This document shows, piece after piece, positions 22,001 to 32,267 of a stretch of DNA of 64,000 nucleotides. The DNA is taken from positions 6,386,001 to 6,450,000 of the forward strand of contig CM114272.1 in NCBI GenBank assembly GCA_050084515.1. Direction: 5' to 3'. The stretch is from Blasia pusilla. Taxonomy: Eukaryota; Marchantiophyta; Marchantiopsida; Blasiales. Numbering within the stretch: the first letter of the stretch is position 1; every line of letters begins with the position of its first letter. The notes under the pieces are model-generated. The model had not been told where the DNA came from and ran no database searches. It saw nothing but the letters and a program-made list of their open reading frames with translations. Made by a program: the position numbers and the translations under genes.

Positions 22001-22860
22001 ACAGCGAGTCCATAGGTTTCTGAGAGGGCATGTCAGTTGTTTTGCCTTTAGTATGAGAGACTTGGGTACGCTGAAGGGTCCCGGGATACGGATTGAGTTG
22101 GCTAGTGATACGCCGATCTTTCGTCGATCCTACAGGTATTCTGATATGGAGCGAGCCTTGATTCAGAGCAGGAGTCAGGACTTGTGGAGTTATCACATGG
22201 GGAGTATGCATCTGCCATAGTCATGCCGGTGAAGAAGGATATGTATGGCAATTGGACGGATAGGAGGATGTGTGGAGATTACCATCCTATCAACCGACAG
22301 ACGAGGTCAGATCAGTACGCCATGCCTACTCTTGAGGAGATCTTTGATGCGGTAGGGCATGCAAAGATCTTCAGTACTTTAGATCTCCGTGCTGGCTATT
22401 ATCAGCTTCCTATCAGGTTGGAGGACAGGGAGAAGACAGCATTCTGGGGGATACATCGGTTTGGGAGAGATTGCTTGTATCAGTGGCGGTTCTTACCATT
22501 TGGGTTGAAGAACGCGCTTGTAGAGTTTCGAGAGTGATGGATAGGATTCTGGCTGTCTTGGATTTTGTACGATGTTACATAGATGATATTCTTATCTTTA
22601 GTTCCACGGTTGAGGAGCATGAGCGACACTTGGAGGAGGTGTTTCGGCGATTGCAGTTACACGGACTAAAGTTACATTGAGGCAAGTGCAGATTCTTTCA
22701 GGAGCAGATTGAGTACTTGGGACACACCATATACCCGAGTGGGTTAGGCGTTCAACAGACAAAGATAGAGGCTATTGCGCAGATTCCACGCCCTATAGAT
22801 GTGAGTCAAGTCCGAGCATTTCTTGACAGAAAACTTCTATTGACGGTATGTCAAGGGTTT
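22001..22860 (+). pseudogene. Gypsy reverse transcriptase
   Basis: The N-terminal part reads IELASDTPIFRRSYRYSDME (Gypsy RT start), then after a frame break near 22,170 VMPVKKDMYGNW, FSTLDLRAGYYQLPI (first catalytic Asp) and FLPFGLKNALVEF. A one-base loss near 22,525 shifts the frame; the next segment reads MDRILAVLDFV and YIDDILIFS, the catalytic Asp pair (YIDD instead of the commoner YVDD or YLDD). A TGA follows at 22,678-22,680, then GKCRFFQEQIEYLGH, the connection region. The enzyme makes cDNA from element RNA. Confidence 0.92.
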
Positions 22861-22879
22861 TAGTGCGATCGCAAAGTCT

Positions 22880-23370
22880 TTGACCTTGTTGACAAGATTT
22901 GATCAGGTTTGGTTGTGGGGAGATGATCACGAGCGAGCATTTCAGGAGCTCAAGGACAGGTTGACGTCCTCACCCATTTTACAGAGACCGGTTAGGGGTC
23001 GCCCATTCCAATTACATACGGATTGGAGCATGTTGGGTCTAGGAGCAGTGCTTACTCAGAGGGATGACGAGGAGAGGGAGTTCGTTGTGGCTTACGCGAG
23101 GCGATCGAACAACATTGCAGAGGCAAAGTACAGCTCCTACGAGGGAGAGTGCTTGGTTGCAGTGTGGGCCGTGGCACATTTCAGGTATTATTTATTCGAC
23201 AATCCTTTCACACTTATCACTGATCATCAGCCGTTGAGGTGGTTGATGGAGTCCGAAAAGCTTACGAGCAAGCTTGCCAAGTGGGCTCTATTACTATAGG
23301 AGTATGAGTTTGAGGTGGTTCATAGGCCAGGTCGGCTGAACCAAGATGCCGATGGGTTGAGTTGTAACCC
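22880..23370 (+). pseudogene. Gypsy RNase H
   Basis: The frame gives FQLHTDWSMLGLGAVLTQ (first Asp of RNase H, where D-A-S is usual and D-W-S stands here), KYSSYEGECLVAVWAV (Glu), and LITDHQPLRWLM (Asp). An in-frame TAG at 23,297-23,299 precedes EYEFEVVHRPGRLNQDADGL, whose NxDADGLS end is the usual Gypsy RNase H border. The domain removes the RNA strand of the hybrid. Confidence 0.9.
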
Positions 23371-24560
23371 ATGTCCGAGTCAGAGAGACGACACAGGAGC
23401 TCGATGGCAAAGAGAGAGTGATGAGGAGATGGTGCCCGGTTGGCATGCATCTGCCTATCTTTGTTGGTTGACTATGGCAAGTCAGCCACAGGTGATGACT
23501 CCAGTGGTGGGGTTGGATGATGAGTCTTTGGATCTGGAGGTTAGTGAGAAGGCGACAAGTGGTCGTGATATCCATGACGACGTGGAGGTTGTGGAGTTCT
23601 TGTGCACTGGCGTCATTGAGAGTACAGTGAGTGCTAGGGAGCGGGATCGGATCCTACAGAGAGCCAAGAGGTTCAGGTGGGAGGAGACTCACATTTTGCG
23701 GGTCTGGGGAGATGGTAGGATACGAGTGGTACCTCATCCTTCCGAGAAAGCACGTGTAGTGCGACATGCCCATGAGGAGTTGGGACATTTTGGAGTAAAG
23801 CGTACTTACAGCTTACTCCAGGTTCAGTATTGGTGGCGCGGCATGCATACTGGGGTACAGCAGTTTGTGGCTAGATGTATCGTATGTGATAGAGTGCGAG
23901 CATCTTTCAATGCTCCCACTCCGCAGTAACATCCTTTACCAATTATGGGTTTAGGTTGTCGGTGGAGTTTAGACTTTGCGGGACCTTTGCCATTGACGGG
24001 GCGTCATCATAGGTACGTGTTGGTCATGGTGGAGCATTTCTCCAAGTGGATAGAGTTAGTGGCAGTACCAGAAAAGGCGAGCGAGGGAACAGCTTATGCG
24101 TTTCTAGATCGTGTGCTTAGTCACTTTGGTGCACCGGCGGAGGTGTTGACTGACCAGGGTACCGAGTTCAGGGGAGAGTTTCAGGCCTTGTATGATCAAG
24201 CGCTGATAGATCACGGCACCGCGTCCAGAGACCATCCTGAGGCGGATGGGTTGGCGGAGAGAGTGGTACAGACGGTGAAGAGAGGACTGCGCAAGTATGG
24301 CTTGCAGCGGGGGACAGTTGGGGGAGTGGGACCTACAGTTTCCATGGTTGGCTATGGGTTATCGCCTTAGTCGGCAGGCATCCTTGGCGTCATTTTCACC
24401 GTACTTTTTGCTCTTTGGAAGAGCCAAATTTACCTGCGGCGATTCGACGTGACATGGCGGAGGTGTTAGATCTTGATGATCCAGGGTACAAGCATGTTCT
24501 CAGAGGGCAGAAGTTTTTCGTAGAGTTCTGCCTATGGCCTTTGAGAACTTAGCTATTGCC
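23371..24560 (+). pseudogene. Gypsy integrase
   Basis: After a polar linker the H2C2 zinc domain reads HAHEELGHFG then CIVCDRVRAS (about 23,765-23,910). The core shows WSLDFAGPLPLTG (Asp, about 23,960), VLTDQGTEFRGEF (Asp, about 24,145) and HPEADGLAERVVQTVKRGL (Glu, about 24,235). A TAA at 23,926-23,928 and a frameshift near 24,320 interrupt it. MAFENLAIAQHRDTLRYT (from 24,534) belongs to the C-terminal domain. Integrase inserts cDNA. No chromodomain follows; instead a PHD finger does. Confidence 0.92.
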
Positions 24561-25001
24561 CAACATAGAGATACATTGAGGTACACGACCATTCGTGGAG
24601 GAGATTATCGTCCAGGGATTAGGAGGTTTCATCTTGGAGATTACGTGTATTTACAGCAGGCGGCACCCACGACGCTAGATGTCACTATAGGGCGCACGAT
24701 CCTACGTGTGCGCGAGGTATTACCGACCGGAGTCCTCATGTTGGAGGGACGGGATGGTATGGTTCGGAAGGATCATGTGCACAATTGTGCGCCATGTCAT
24801 CTTCCGAACGTAGATGGGACGGTGGATCCAAGCTTGGCAATGGTACCTGGAGGCTTGAGGTGTATGTTCTGCGGATCTGCGAGGGGTGTAGCCACCATAT
24901 TGGTATGTGATGGTTATTCTCGAGGGTGGCATATGTCATGTCTGACCCCCCCTCTTGATGTGGTTCCCACGGGACGATGGATGTGTCCGAGATGTGTATA
25001 G
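24534..25001 (+). pseudogene. Integrase C-terminal domain with PHD finger
   Basis: This open frame holds the integrase tail (FHLGDYVYLQQ, VREVLPTGVLMLEG, an SH3-like GPY-type fold) and ends in a PHD zinc finger at 24,859-24,999: CMFC, then CDGYSRGWHMSC, TPPLDVVPTGRW, MCPRC. Spacing follows Cys4-His-Cys3, but the fourth ligand is Tyr in place of Cys. PHD fingers read histone H3 tails; chromoviruses use a chromodomain at this place to target integration. The finger may direct insertion to marked chromatin (inference). The frame closes at TAG 24,999-25,001, at the end of the finger, so the finger is the true C-terminus of pol. Confidence 0.85.
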
Positions 25002-25078
25002 GGTAGTAGGTCCTATTAGAGAGATGTGATATTTTCTATCTGGAGCTGGGGGGATCCAACTGCCAGCTAAGAGGGCGG

Positions 25079-25216
25079 TTGTGTGATCTCCATGTATATG
25101 TATGAGTTGATTTTTGTACATGTGTGGATCGACCCGTGTGTGGGGAAGATCGGTGTTGTGTGGTGTAGATGTGACCAGCGATGTATGTTGTGTAGCGATA
25201 TGTATGCACACGACAA
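25079..25216 (+). repeat. Extra copy of the LTR 3' tail before the LTR
   Basis: This 138-bp segment (TTGTGTGATCTCC to CACGACA) is nearly identical to 25,699-25,836, the last part of the LTR. It lies directly before the LTR start, separated by AC. The second element copy has the same arrangement at about 63,541-63,678, so this is a feature of the family. A purine-rich tract AAGAGGGCGG precedes it. Confidence 0.75.
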
Positions 25217-25218
25217 CT

Positions 25219-25836
25219 GTCACATCTGAGTAGCCGATAGGCCGAGATCTATCGTGGATAGGGCGTAGGAGCCATCAGACTATCTTGAGTGTAACCTTGT
25301 CCCATGGTGTCGGATGAGGTTGAGGATAGGTCCATTGTGTCAGGAACGTCGTTTCTGAAAACTTTCATGTTGAGGTCTTTTACAGCCGAGTGACTTGTTG
25401 ACTAGATCACCCGCCGCTGGTAACCTGTGCGCGTAGGTTACCCAAGGGGAGGGCTATTTTTAGGGGAAGAGCCTTTTGGCTCTTTCCAACCCTTTATAAG
25501 AGAGGAAGATGGATTTCCTAAGCCATCTTTATCATATTGGGCCGTTGGAGCACCTCCCTTGTATGTGTGTGAGATAGGACTAGGGTGTTAGTGTCCGGAT
25601 TCCTTGATAGCACAGGGTGGACGAGGCTCGATATACCGATGTAGATTGAGGAATGGAGTTTTAGGCCGGGTGTGCCGTTTTTACTAATCTTTATTTTTGT
25701 TGTGTGATCTCCATGTATATGTATGAGTTGATTTTTGTACATGTGTGGATTGACCCGTGTGTGGGGAAGATCGGTGTTGTGTGGTGTAGATGTGACCAGC
25801 GATGTATGTTGTGTAGCGATATGTATGCGCACGACA
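25219..25836 (+). repeat. 3' LTR of the methyltransferase Gypsy element (618 bp)
   Basis: The LTR starts TGTCACATC and ends GCGCACGACA, so TGTC/GACA form the inverted terminus. The end is exact because Helitron copy B sequence starts at 25,837. The start is supported by a separate junction at 43,062, where leader sequence meets TGTCACATC, and by the copy ending CACGACAAC near 63,965. A TATA-like CTTTATAAGAGAG lies near 25,491. Confidence 0.75.
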
Positions 25837-26097
25837 CATTATCCACACAATTATTTTAATAAAAGAAATATTTCAAAATAATAAAAGACATACTCAATAG
25901 AAAAGGATACTAAATCTCCACACTTGAATATTAGAACACAAGCAGAGAAGACTTACTTTTTTGAGTCACTCCACTCCCAAAGAAATGAAACTTGATGGTT
26001 TGCTCAACTCAACAATCTCAAACAGACATATCTGAGAACAAAACAAACATGGATTTGATGATTAATTGGATATACACAATACATAGTACTCTCTAGG

Positions 26098-26526
26098 CTA
26101 CTTATCTCCAATATCTCGACTATCTGCACTTATGTCTAAATCCCCACAATCCATACACCTATATTCCAGGTCAAACTCATCACCAACATACCATCCCTTG
26201 GAATCATAGAGGGAAGTGGAGGAATATTCTCCATCGTCAAGTTCTTCAAGACCAGGACAAACATCTACAGAGTATCTCTCATTACTATTGAGAATAATCA
26301 CAATTTCCTCGCCTATTGAGACTTCTATAACCTCCTGAGTCTCATTGAAACCATTTGAAATAGGAGCAAAGAATTTAGCGTCCACATTAAACAATTTTCG
26401 TTTTTGTTCAGAGCGAGAGAATGAAAATCTATGTTCATCTCTCTCTAGCAAATATTCAGGACTCGTATTTATTACAATTTCTTCCACAATTATTGGCCTC
26501 TTGCATCTCGATGAGAGAGTTGACAT
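26098..26526 (-). CDS. Conserved acidic ORF of the Helitron, copy B (142 codons)
   Basis: This is the minus-strand homologue of the plus-strand ORF at 12,005. It runs from the ATG at 26,526 (MSTLSSRCKRPIIVEE) to the stop at 26,098, and is five residues shorter. Substitutions are spread over the length while the frame stays open. Segments DDGEYSSTSLYDSKGWYV and DISADSRDIGDK are conserved. Flanking intron-like AT-rich sequence is also alignable. Function unknown. Confidence 0.6.
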   Translation of the reverse strand: MSTLSSRCKRPIIVEEIVINTSPEYLLERDEHRFSFSRSEQKRKLFNVDAKFFAPISNGFNETQEVIEVSIGEEIVIILNSNERYSVDVCPGLEELDDGEYSSTSLYDSKGWYVGDEFDLEYRCMDCGDLDISADSRDIGDK

Positions 26527-27539
26527 GGCGTAAGCTAATTAGGCTCACTCCGCATAGGCAATATTATTCACTGCAAATTTAAAAAGAGCATATTAAAATT
26601 TCAATATAAACTAGATAATTCAAGTAAAAAAATATAACTACTAATATAATTTCATAAGACTCAAATAATAAAAACGCTATAAAATTTGTAAGAGAACCAA
26701 ATCCGAGCATAAGAAAAAAGATTTTCATAACTAAAACCCAAAGTCCCCCTAGCTCTTGACATATAGCAAGGCTATGTGAGTAAGGCCGAGTCATGAAGTG
26801 CGGGCCAAGTGGGCCGGGTTCGAGCCCCGCTCCGAGCAGGAATATGTTTCAACACCGCTCGTCCTCTAGCGGCATTGACAGCTGATAAATGTCACCCACG
26901 TAACCTACATGTACCAAAACGAGATGGTCACGTTTTTCCGCTCTTGTAGTCTCCGCGGGTAGTTGAGGGATGAACGTAGGGGTTCTAGAGGACGAAAACT
27001 TGATTCTGAAGCTAGGAAGAAAGAGCTGGAAAGAAGGGGATCATGGTTTGTCAGGCACTGCTCACGTTTCGAGAACAATGAAGTGGTGAGCAGCATCTCC
27101 CTCCCTCCACGACTGTCCGTAGCTCCATGCTGCAGAGTCCATAGCAGAGCTCCTCCGAACTCTAGGGGCATAGCCTAAGGAGGATTGTGGGACCGAAGCC
27201 GCTTTCTCTTGGACTCTCGAGTCTCGCGTTGTTTGCGTGAGCCCCTAACAACTTCAAAATAGAGCAGCCGAGATTCCAAAAACAAAGAGGACCGTTCCCA
27301 AAATTGTGCAGTTAGCTCCAGAGAAGAGGATTCAAGAATTTTGGTGATCTGTACCGGATTCCAATCCAGAGGAATTGAATAGCAACGCAGTGACGTAAAT
27401 AAAAGTGAAATCCGTAAAGAGCTGAAGCCTACAAAACCTCAACGGTGTTGGTGATCTTGCAGGGCACTGATTGAAGCTTCAGAGGAAAGCCCACCAACAG
27501 CAGTGCATTGCTCACACATAGCTCGAAATTAGAGTGTTG

Positions 27540-27725
27540 AAGCTCGTCTCTAAACCTCGGACGCTCAGAGTCGGTCGTCAAACTGGTCCATATAAACCAT
27601 ATCAATTGGCCCCTACTATGCTGTACCTACTAAAGCTCGTCTCTAAACCCCATACGCCCATAGTCGGTTGTCAAAATGGTCGATATAAAACAGATCAATG
27701 GGCCCTTGCTACGCTATCCTTCTTG
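27540..27725 (+). repeat. Two tandem units of 93 bp in Helitron copy B
   Basis: Units begin with AAGCTCGTCTCTAAAC at 27,540 and 27,633. The period is 93 bp, a multiple of three, so an open frame runs through both. No homology to known proteins is recognised. Confidence 0.7.
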
Positions 27726-28647
27726 GCCATGGGAAAGGGAAAAAGATTTTTTTGAAGAACAACACCCTACTACACAAATGGAAGCAACAAAGATTGATCT
27801 ATTACTATTAGACGTAGAGAATCGGAGGAAGGAGAACTTAACCCGTGCAAGCATGGACACCCAAAATTATAGAGATTCAAAAATCACCCACTCCTAATCC
27901 ATTCTCTTGTCGGATGAGTAACTGTCACAAACCATGGGCAACGCACAGGGAATTTTCTCCGACGATAATAGGCGATCGGATGACGCAATCCCCACCACGC
28001 CTCTCTACTGGCATAGACGATTGCTTTGTTGGATCCAAGGGCGGGAGTGAAAGTGTCCATGCAACAAGAGTAGTATGGGGTCATGAATGTGGGTTCTGCG
28101 AGAGGAGGAGTCATTTCACTCCACGATTTATACAAAAGTAGAGCTTCCTAGGGATTGTGAAGTAGGATAGAGTGTGAGACAAAGAGCATTGGGGTGTTTG
28201 ATGCTTGGGGAAACGCCCTCACAGCCTGCGCACAAGGCCTCTTCCCCGAGGATCTCAACTAAACCCGACGCTCGTGGGGAAGGATCTAGTTGTGCGGCCC
28301 AGTCTGGACGGATTAAACTCGAGGGAATGGCAAAAGCGTAGCAAGCCACCTGCGAGGAGCATCCACATTCGGAAAACAAGTCATGACACTACGGGCGGCC
28401 TCATAGCGAGCGGCAGCAATTCTCTCTTTCTCTCAAATTTGGCTGAAATTCGCACCCGCGCAGAGATTTGGGTCGGATGGAAGGAGTTGTTCTGACAGAG
28501 GCCTCTTGATGAACAAGAGAAGGATCCAGATTTCGTTCTCATAAGAAATTTCCTCCGAGCTTCTGCAAATAATTGAATCAAAGACTCCTCAAAAAATCTT
28601 TGCAGAAATCTTCGATTTGGGGATAGGGTCTCGGATTCCATCACCGG

Positions 28648-28775
28648 AATCCACAACCATAAGAATCAGGAATCCACAACCATAAGAATTTTACCTTGAA
28701 ATTCCCTTCGCCCCTTTGTCGTGATTTCACCACCTTGGGCAGAGTTTCACCACCTTCAATGCCTTTTCACCACCT
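28648..28775 (+). repeat. Short direct repeats
   Basis: GGAATCCACAACCATAAGAAT occurs twice in tandem near 28,650-28,690 (21-bp period), and TTTCACCACCTT-like pieces occur three times at 28,727-28,775. Their role is unknown. Confidence 0.6.
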
Positions 28776-29309
28776 CTTGTGTCACGTTGTTCAGATCCTC
28801 TGACGATAGTGTGAAGACTGCTCCAACTTAGAGAGAGCGCATATTTTATGGGCCATTCTAAATTTCTCTACTCGTCTAGTGAGCTAATAGGTGTCATATT
28901 ATGGCTCATTAGTTCAAAAGGGTGTGACAACTTTCCGATCAAATAAAATCCTCGTGAAATAGGACCCCTTCAAATATAAGGTAGTCTACTCAAATAGAAG
29001 GTTGTCTAGAATTTTTAACTCTTCCGTGAGATAACATCCCCTCCAAATATACCCTCATATCCAATTTTTAACTCTTTCTCACAAGTGTATAGTTCCACTC
29101 ACTACATTTGGGGGGCTTCACTTCTTTGGGGGAGTTACCAAAAGAAGGAACCCCCCTCCGAACTTTCCCATAGATTTGATTTTTTTTATTTGTTTTAACT
29201 TTTTCTTCAAAGCGGCCATTTCAAGATGATTGCTTATGGAGGGCTTCACATCTTTGGGAAAAAAAATTAACCATAAGAGGTAACCCCCCTCCTCGCATTA
29301 TAGTATAGA

Positions 29310-31985
29310 TATACATAGAAACTATTTATTCTCTATTTGTGCCACAAGTATCTCATATCGAGTTATGAAGCAGGCAGGATGGGAGGTGTGTACTCAAAAA
29401 TATTCGGGGAGTGAATTCTATAAGTCATTCAAATAAACGCACTTCTTTACCGAGTTCCCCATCTAGTTTCTTTTGTAGGTGTACGTATGTGTGTTTGTAG
29501 TCATCTCAATTATAGTTTGCACACTTACATGCTTTTTCCTCCCTTCGAGTGGAAGAAGTGCGTGTTTTTTAAATTACTCATAAATCTTATAATGAAATTA
29601 AATTTTTTTCATGGGCTCCTTCGCTTATCATCCAATTTATGTAAAGTCCCTTTTGGTCGATTTTTTTTGGCAAAGAGATTCTATTAGAATGTGCTAAGGA
29701 ACTAGAAACATTCCCATTAAAGAATTAAGCTAAATAAGTATATGAGATAGGTTGTATAAGTACAAGAAATGAGAAGTGAAATAAATGGGTCCTGTCCTCA
29801 TTGGCGGATACTAGATGGCTTGGATCTACACAATGGAACATTGCGCAAACAAGAATATCCGGGGAGACTTGTTGAAGTCAAACGATCAAGAGAAAAGGAA
29901 GGGATATGGGTGAATCGTGCATCCGAAGTTTCCCTCAATCAAAGTACACCCACTACTACTTGTGATCAATTGCAATTCAGGGTCACATGTATTCACCTTC
30001 TCTAGCTAGCCACGTTTGTCATCCTAAGATGTTTGGATCCTATTGCCTAGGGACACCTAGGAACTAGGGATATATTAGACTAATTCTATGAACAACTTTT
30101 ACCGCTCCCCTAACCAAGCTAGTGACTATGTCTCGAAGTGCAAGAGCTCTTGAGCTAGTTTCATGACCTAGTTTTGGTTCATCCCAACCTCTTACTCTAC
30201 TCTTGAGAAATACTGTAAAACTCATAGTGAGGTTGGACTTTGAGAGTCCAAGCTCCCTCTCGGTATGAAGGTGGTTGGCTAGAGGCAGAGCACACTTTTA
30301 GTGAGGTACCTCCACACGGGGGAGTTTGAGCTAAGCTATGTGCCCAGGCTGGATCGTTTTAAGATTTAGAATTGCTCCGCTCCATAAAATTTCAACCGGT
30401 GAATTCACTAGGAGGAGCCGCATTATTGATTTCATCGTCATGTCATTTGCACAATTTTAAATGAGGATCATAAATACTTTCATAAATCTATTCTAAATTC
30501 GGAAAAAGAATGAGTTCCATAATTTTGGATCTAGTGCTTTTCCTTTCTTCCAAATAATTTTTATAGTAAATTATTGTCTCTATTAGAAGATGGCATGCTA
30601 ATGAACCGATGTTTGAATAGAACTTTATCATAGGCTCTTCTTGTTACAAAATAGATTCTCAAACATTCCTTGTAAATCTAAGTGTTCCAATTTTAGGCAC
30701 ACAATTTGATTGAGTTATTTATGACCCCAAGGTAGATTGGTTTTCAATCCAACTCTTCCATTTGTTGTGTTATGTGGGCATTGGACTTTTGATTTTTAGT
30801 TTCATGTTATTAGTAGTTTTGAGAAGGATGGGATATCATTAGTTAAGTTTAAACTCTAATAATTTAACGTAGCTTGTTTTTCCTTGGTTTTATAAAAGAA
30901 TTTTGAATGAAATGAAAGTAAATCCACATTATATCAATTCAGAAAACTCTCCTCGATCCCACCTGCTAAGTTGCCCAATGGGCTCAAGTCTACGGAGGAG
31001 GCGCGAATAAGCGTAACATTTCCGGGGACACCATTTCTAGGTTGTCCCTAATGTTTTAGAAATGAAAATGCTTTCGAAGTTGGAAGTCCTCCTACAATTG
31101 TATAGAGAGAACAAGGGGTCATCTCATCCCCAAGGTTTCTTTATGGGATATTTTAGGTGGGCATTTCGCCATTGGAAGTCCTTCTTTCCCACAATAGGCA
31201 TTTTATAATTTTCCTCTAAATGAACTCAGCTTGATCCGGACAAGGAGTCATCCCCAAGGTTTCTTTATGGGATATATTAGGTGGGAATTGCGCCATGTCA
31301 CGATCCCCAAGGTGCGCTTGTGTCCTTTTCACTTGAGAGGTAAGACATGACTAACCTATGGGTCCCGTAAGAGAAGTTTCCACGGAACTCACTCCGGTCT
31401 CACTACGGACTCCTACCTATTGGTCCTCAATACGCTCCATCGGTCCTACCGAAGACCTTCTTCCAGCTTTCGTTCCTCCAGGGTTCCGATCCGGATTTTA
31501 GAACTATTTCGAAGACTAATGCTGACTTTAGCACGAAAGAGTCAGCCAATTCTTGGTTTCCGGCACTCGCTCGCTTCGCAACCACGGTCGATTAGAACCC
31601 AACCTCAGGAGGGATTAGGCTAAATCAGGAAGATGCTGGGAAGATGTGGTTCATACGGTGGGGAAACTATCAATCGCTCGAAAGCTCGGACTGTGCAGCT
31701 CCACGAGGCAGTTGCATGTGCAGCGAGATAACTTTGTTGCATTCGAGTTAAAGAATTAGTCTACGATCCCTCTTGCAATTAAAATTTTTACACGGTGAAG
31801 ATAAAAAGTGCTTCATTGTGACGGCACGTTTTCTCTGATCGCGCTCTCGCAGACTACGGGTCCGATGTGTGTCGATTTCGTAGAAACTTCAGCTGGAAGC
31901 ACAGTAACGTGAAAGGAGAATTCCTCCCCTGCGGGTAGATCTGCATCTAGATGTTGCAGGTATGACTGGAACAGATATCAGATGC
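29310..31985. other. Unassigned stretch between Helitron B and the germin-like gene
   Basis: No open frame longer than about 80 codons with recognisable content is seen. A phrase GTCATCCCCAAGGTTTCTTTATGGGATAT repeats near 31,115 and 31,247, so a local duplication is present. I see no RNA gene here. Confidence 0.4.
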
Positions 31986-31993
31986 TATATAAA
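31986..31993 (+). promoter_or_regulatory. Possible TATA box of the germin-like gene
   Basis: TATATAAA lies 275 bp upstream of the germin-like start codon, in a GC-neutral context. If used, the 5' leader would be about 240 nt. Only the motif supports this. Confidence 0.35.
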
Positions 31994-32150
31994 TGTTCGT
32001 TTATTTGAGGAGTTATCCCCACATTCCATTCGAAGTAGACTTTCATTCAAAGATACTCGTGGAGCGTATTACGCACTTGGATCTCATCGACAGGTTATTG
32101 AGTAAGTATACATAGTCCTCCATTAGCTCACTCTAGCCTTAGAACTCTTA

Positions 32151-32264
32151 GACTTCGTTCTGAATCGGTTAGGCGATAAACTATCGTCGACTTCATTCTG
32201 ATACAGCATTGCGATTACTTCTTATCGACTTCATCCTAAATCAGCAGAGCGATTAGGTCCTTCA
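32151..32264 (+). repeat. Three 38-bp units in the germin-like gene leader
   Basis: GACTTC(G/A)TTCTGA-like units start at 32,151, 32,189 and 32,227, each containing GCGAT near the end, spaced exactly 38 bp. They end four bases before the start codon and may lie in the 5' leader or act as a promoter-proximal element. Confidence 0.7.
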
Positions 32265-32267
32265 TCG

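Larger units (their letters stand above)
17250..25836 (+). mobile_element. Ty3/Gypsy element carrying DNMT3-like methyltransferase and PHD finger
   Basis: The order is leader, gag (CCHC knuckles), protease, DNMT3-like C5 cytosine methyltransferase, reverse transcriptase, RNase H, integrase (H2C2 plus core), PHD finger, LTR. Reverse transcriptase before integrase is the Gypsy order. The element lacks a recognisable 5' LTR in the window; the leader is similar to 42,730-43,060 and its left border is approximate. The 3' LTR ends at 25,836 next to Helitron copy B. Frameshifts and at least eight in-frame stops make this copy defective. Related material lies at 41.45-43.85 kb and 60.24-63.96 kb. Confidence 0.9.
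25837..29309 (-). mobile_element. Helitron copy B, 5' part, minus strand
   Basis: On the minus strand the element begins TCTATACTATAATGCGAGGA at 29,309 after an A, the same terminus as copy A. It shares the subterminal block (29,300-29,150), a block around 26,860-26,720 and the ORF region with copy A. It breaks off at 25,837, exactly at the Gypsy LTR end. The middle (about 26.9-29.1 kb) is not shared with copy A and includes a tandem repeat at 27,540. No Rep or helicase domain remains. Confidence 0.6.

Noticed and set aside
26790-26850. GGGTTCGAGCCCC, a tRNA B-box-like sequence
   Set aside because: No acceptor or anticodon stems form around it; the matching site in Helitron copy A (11,738-11,765) shows it is an element-borne sequence.
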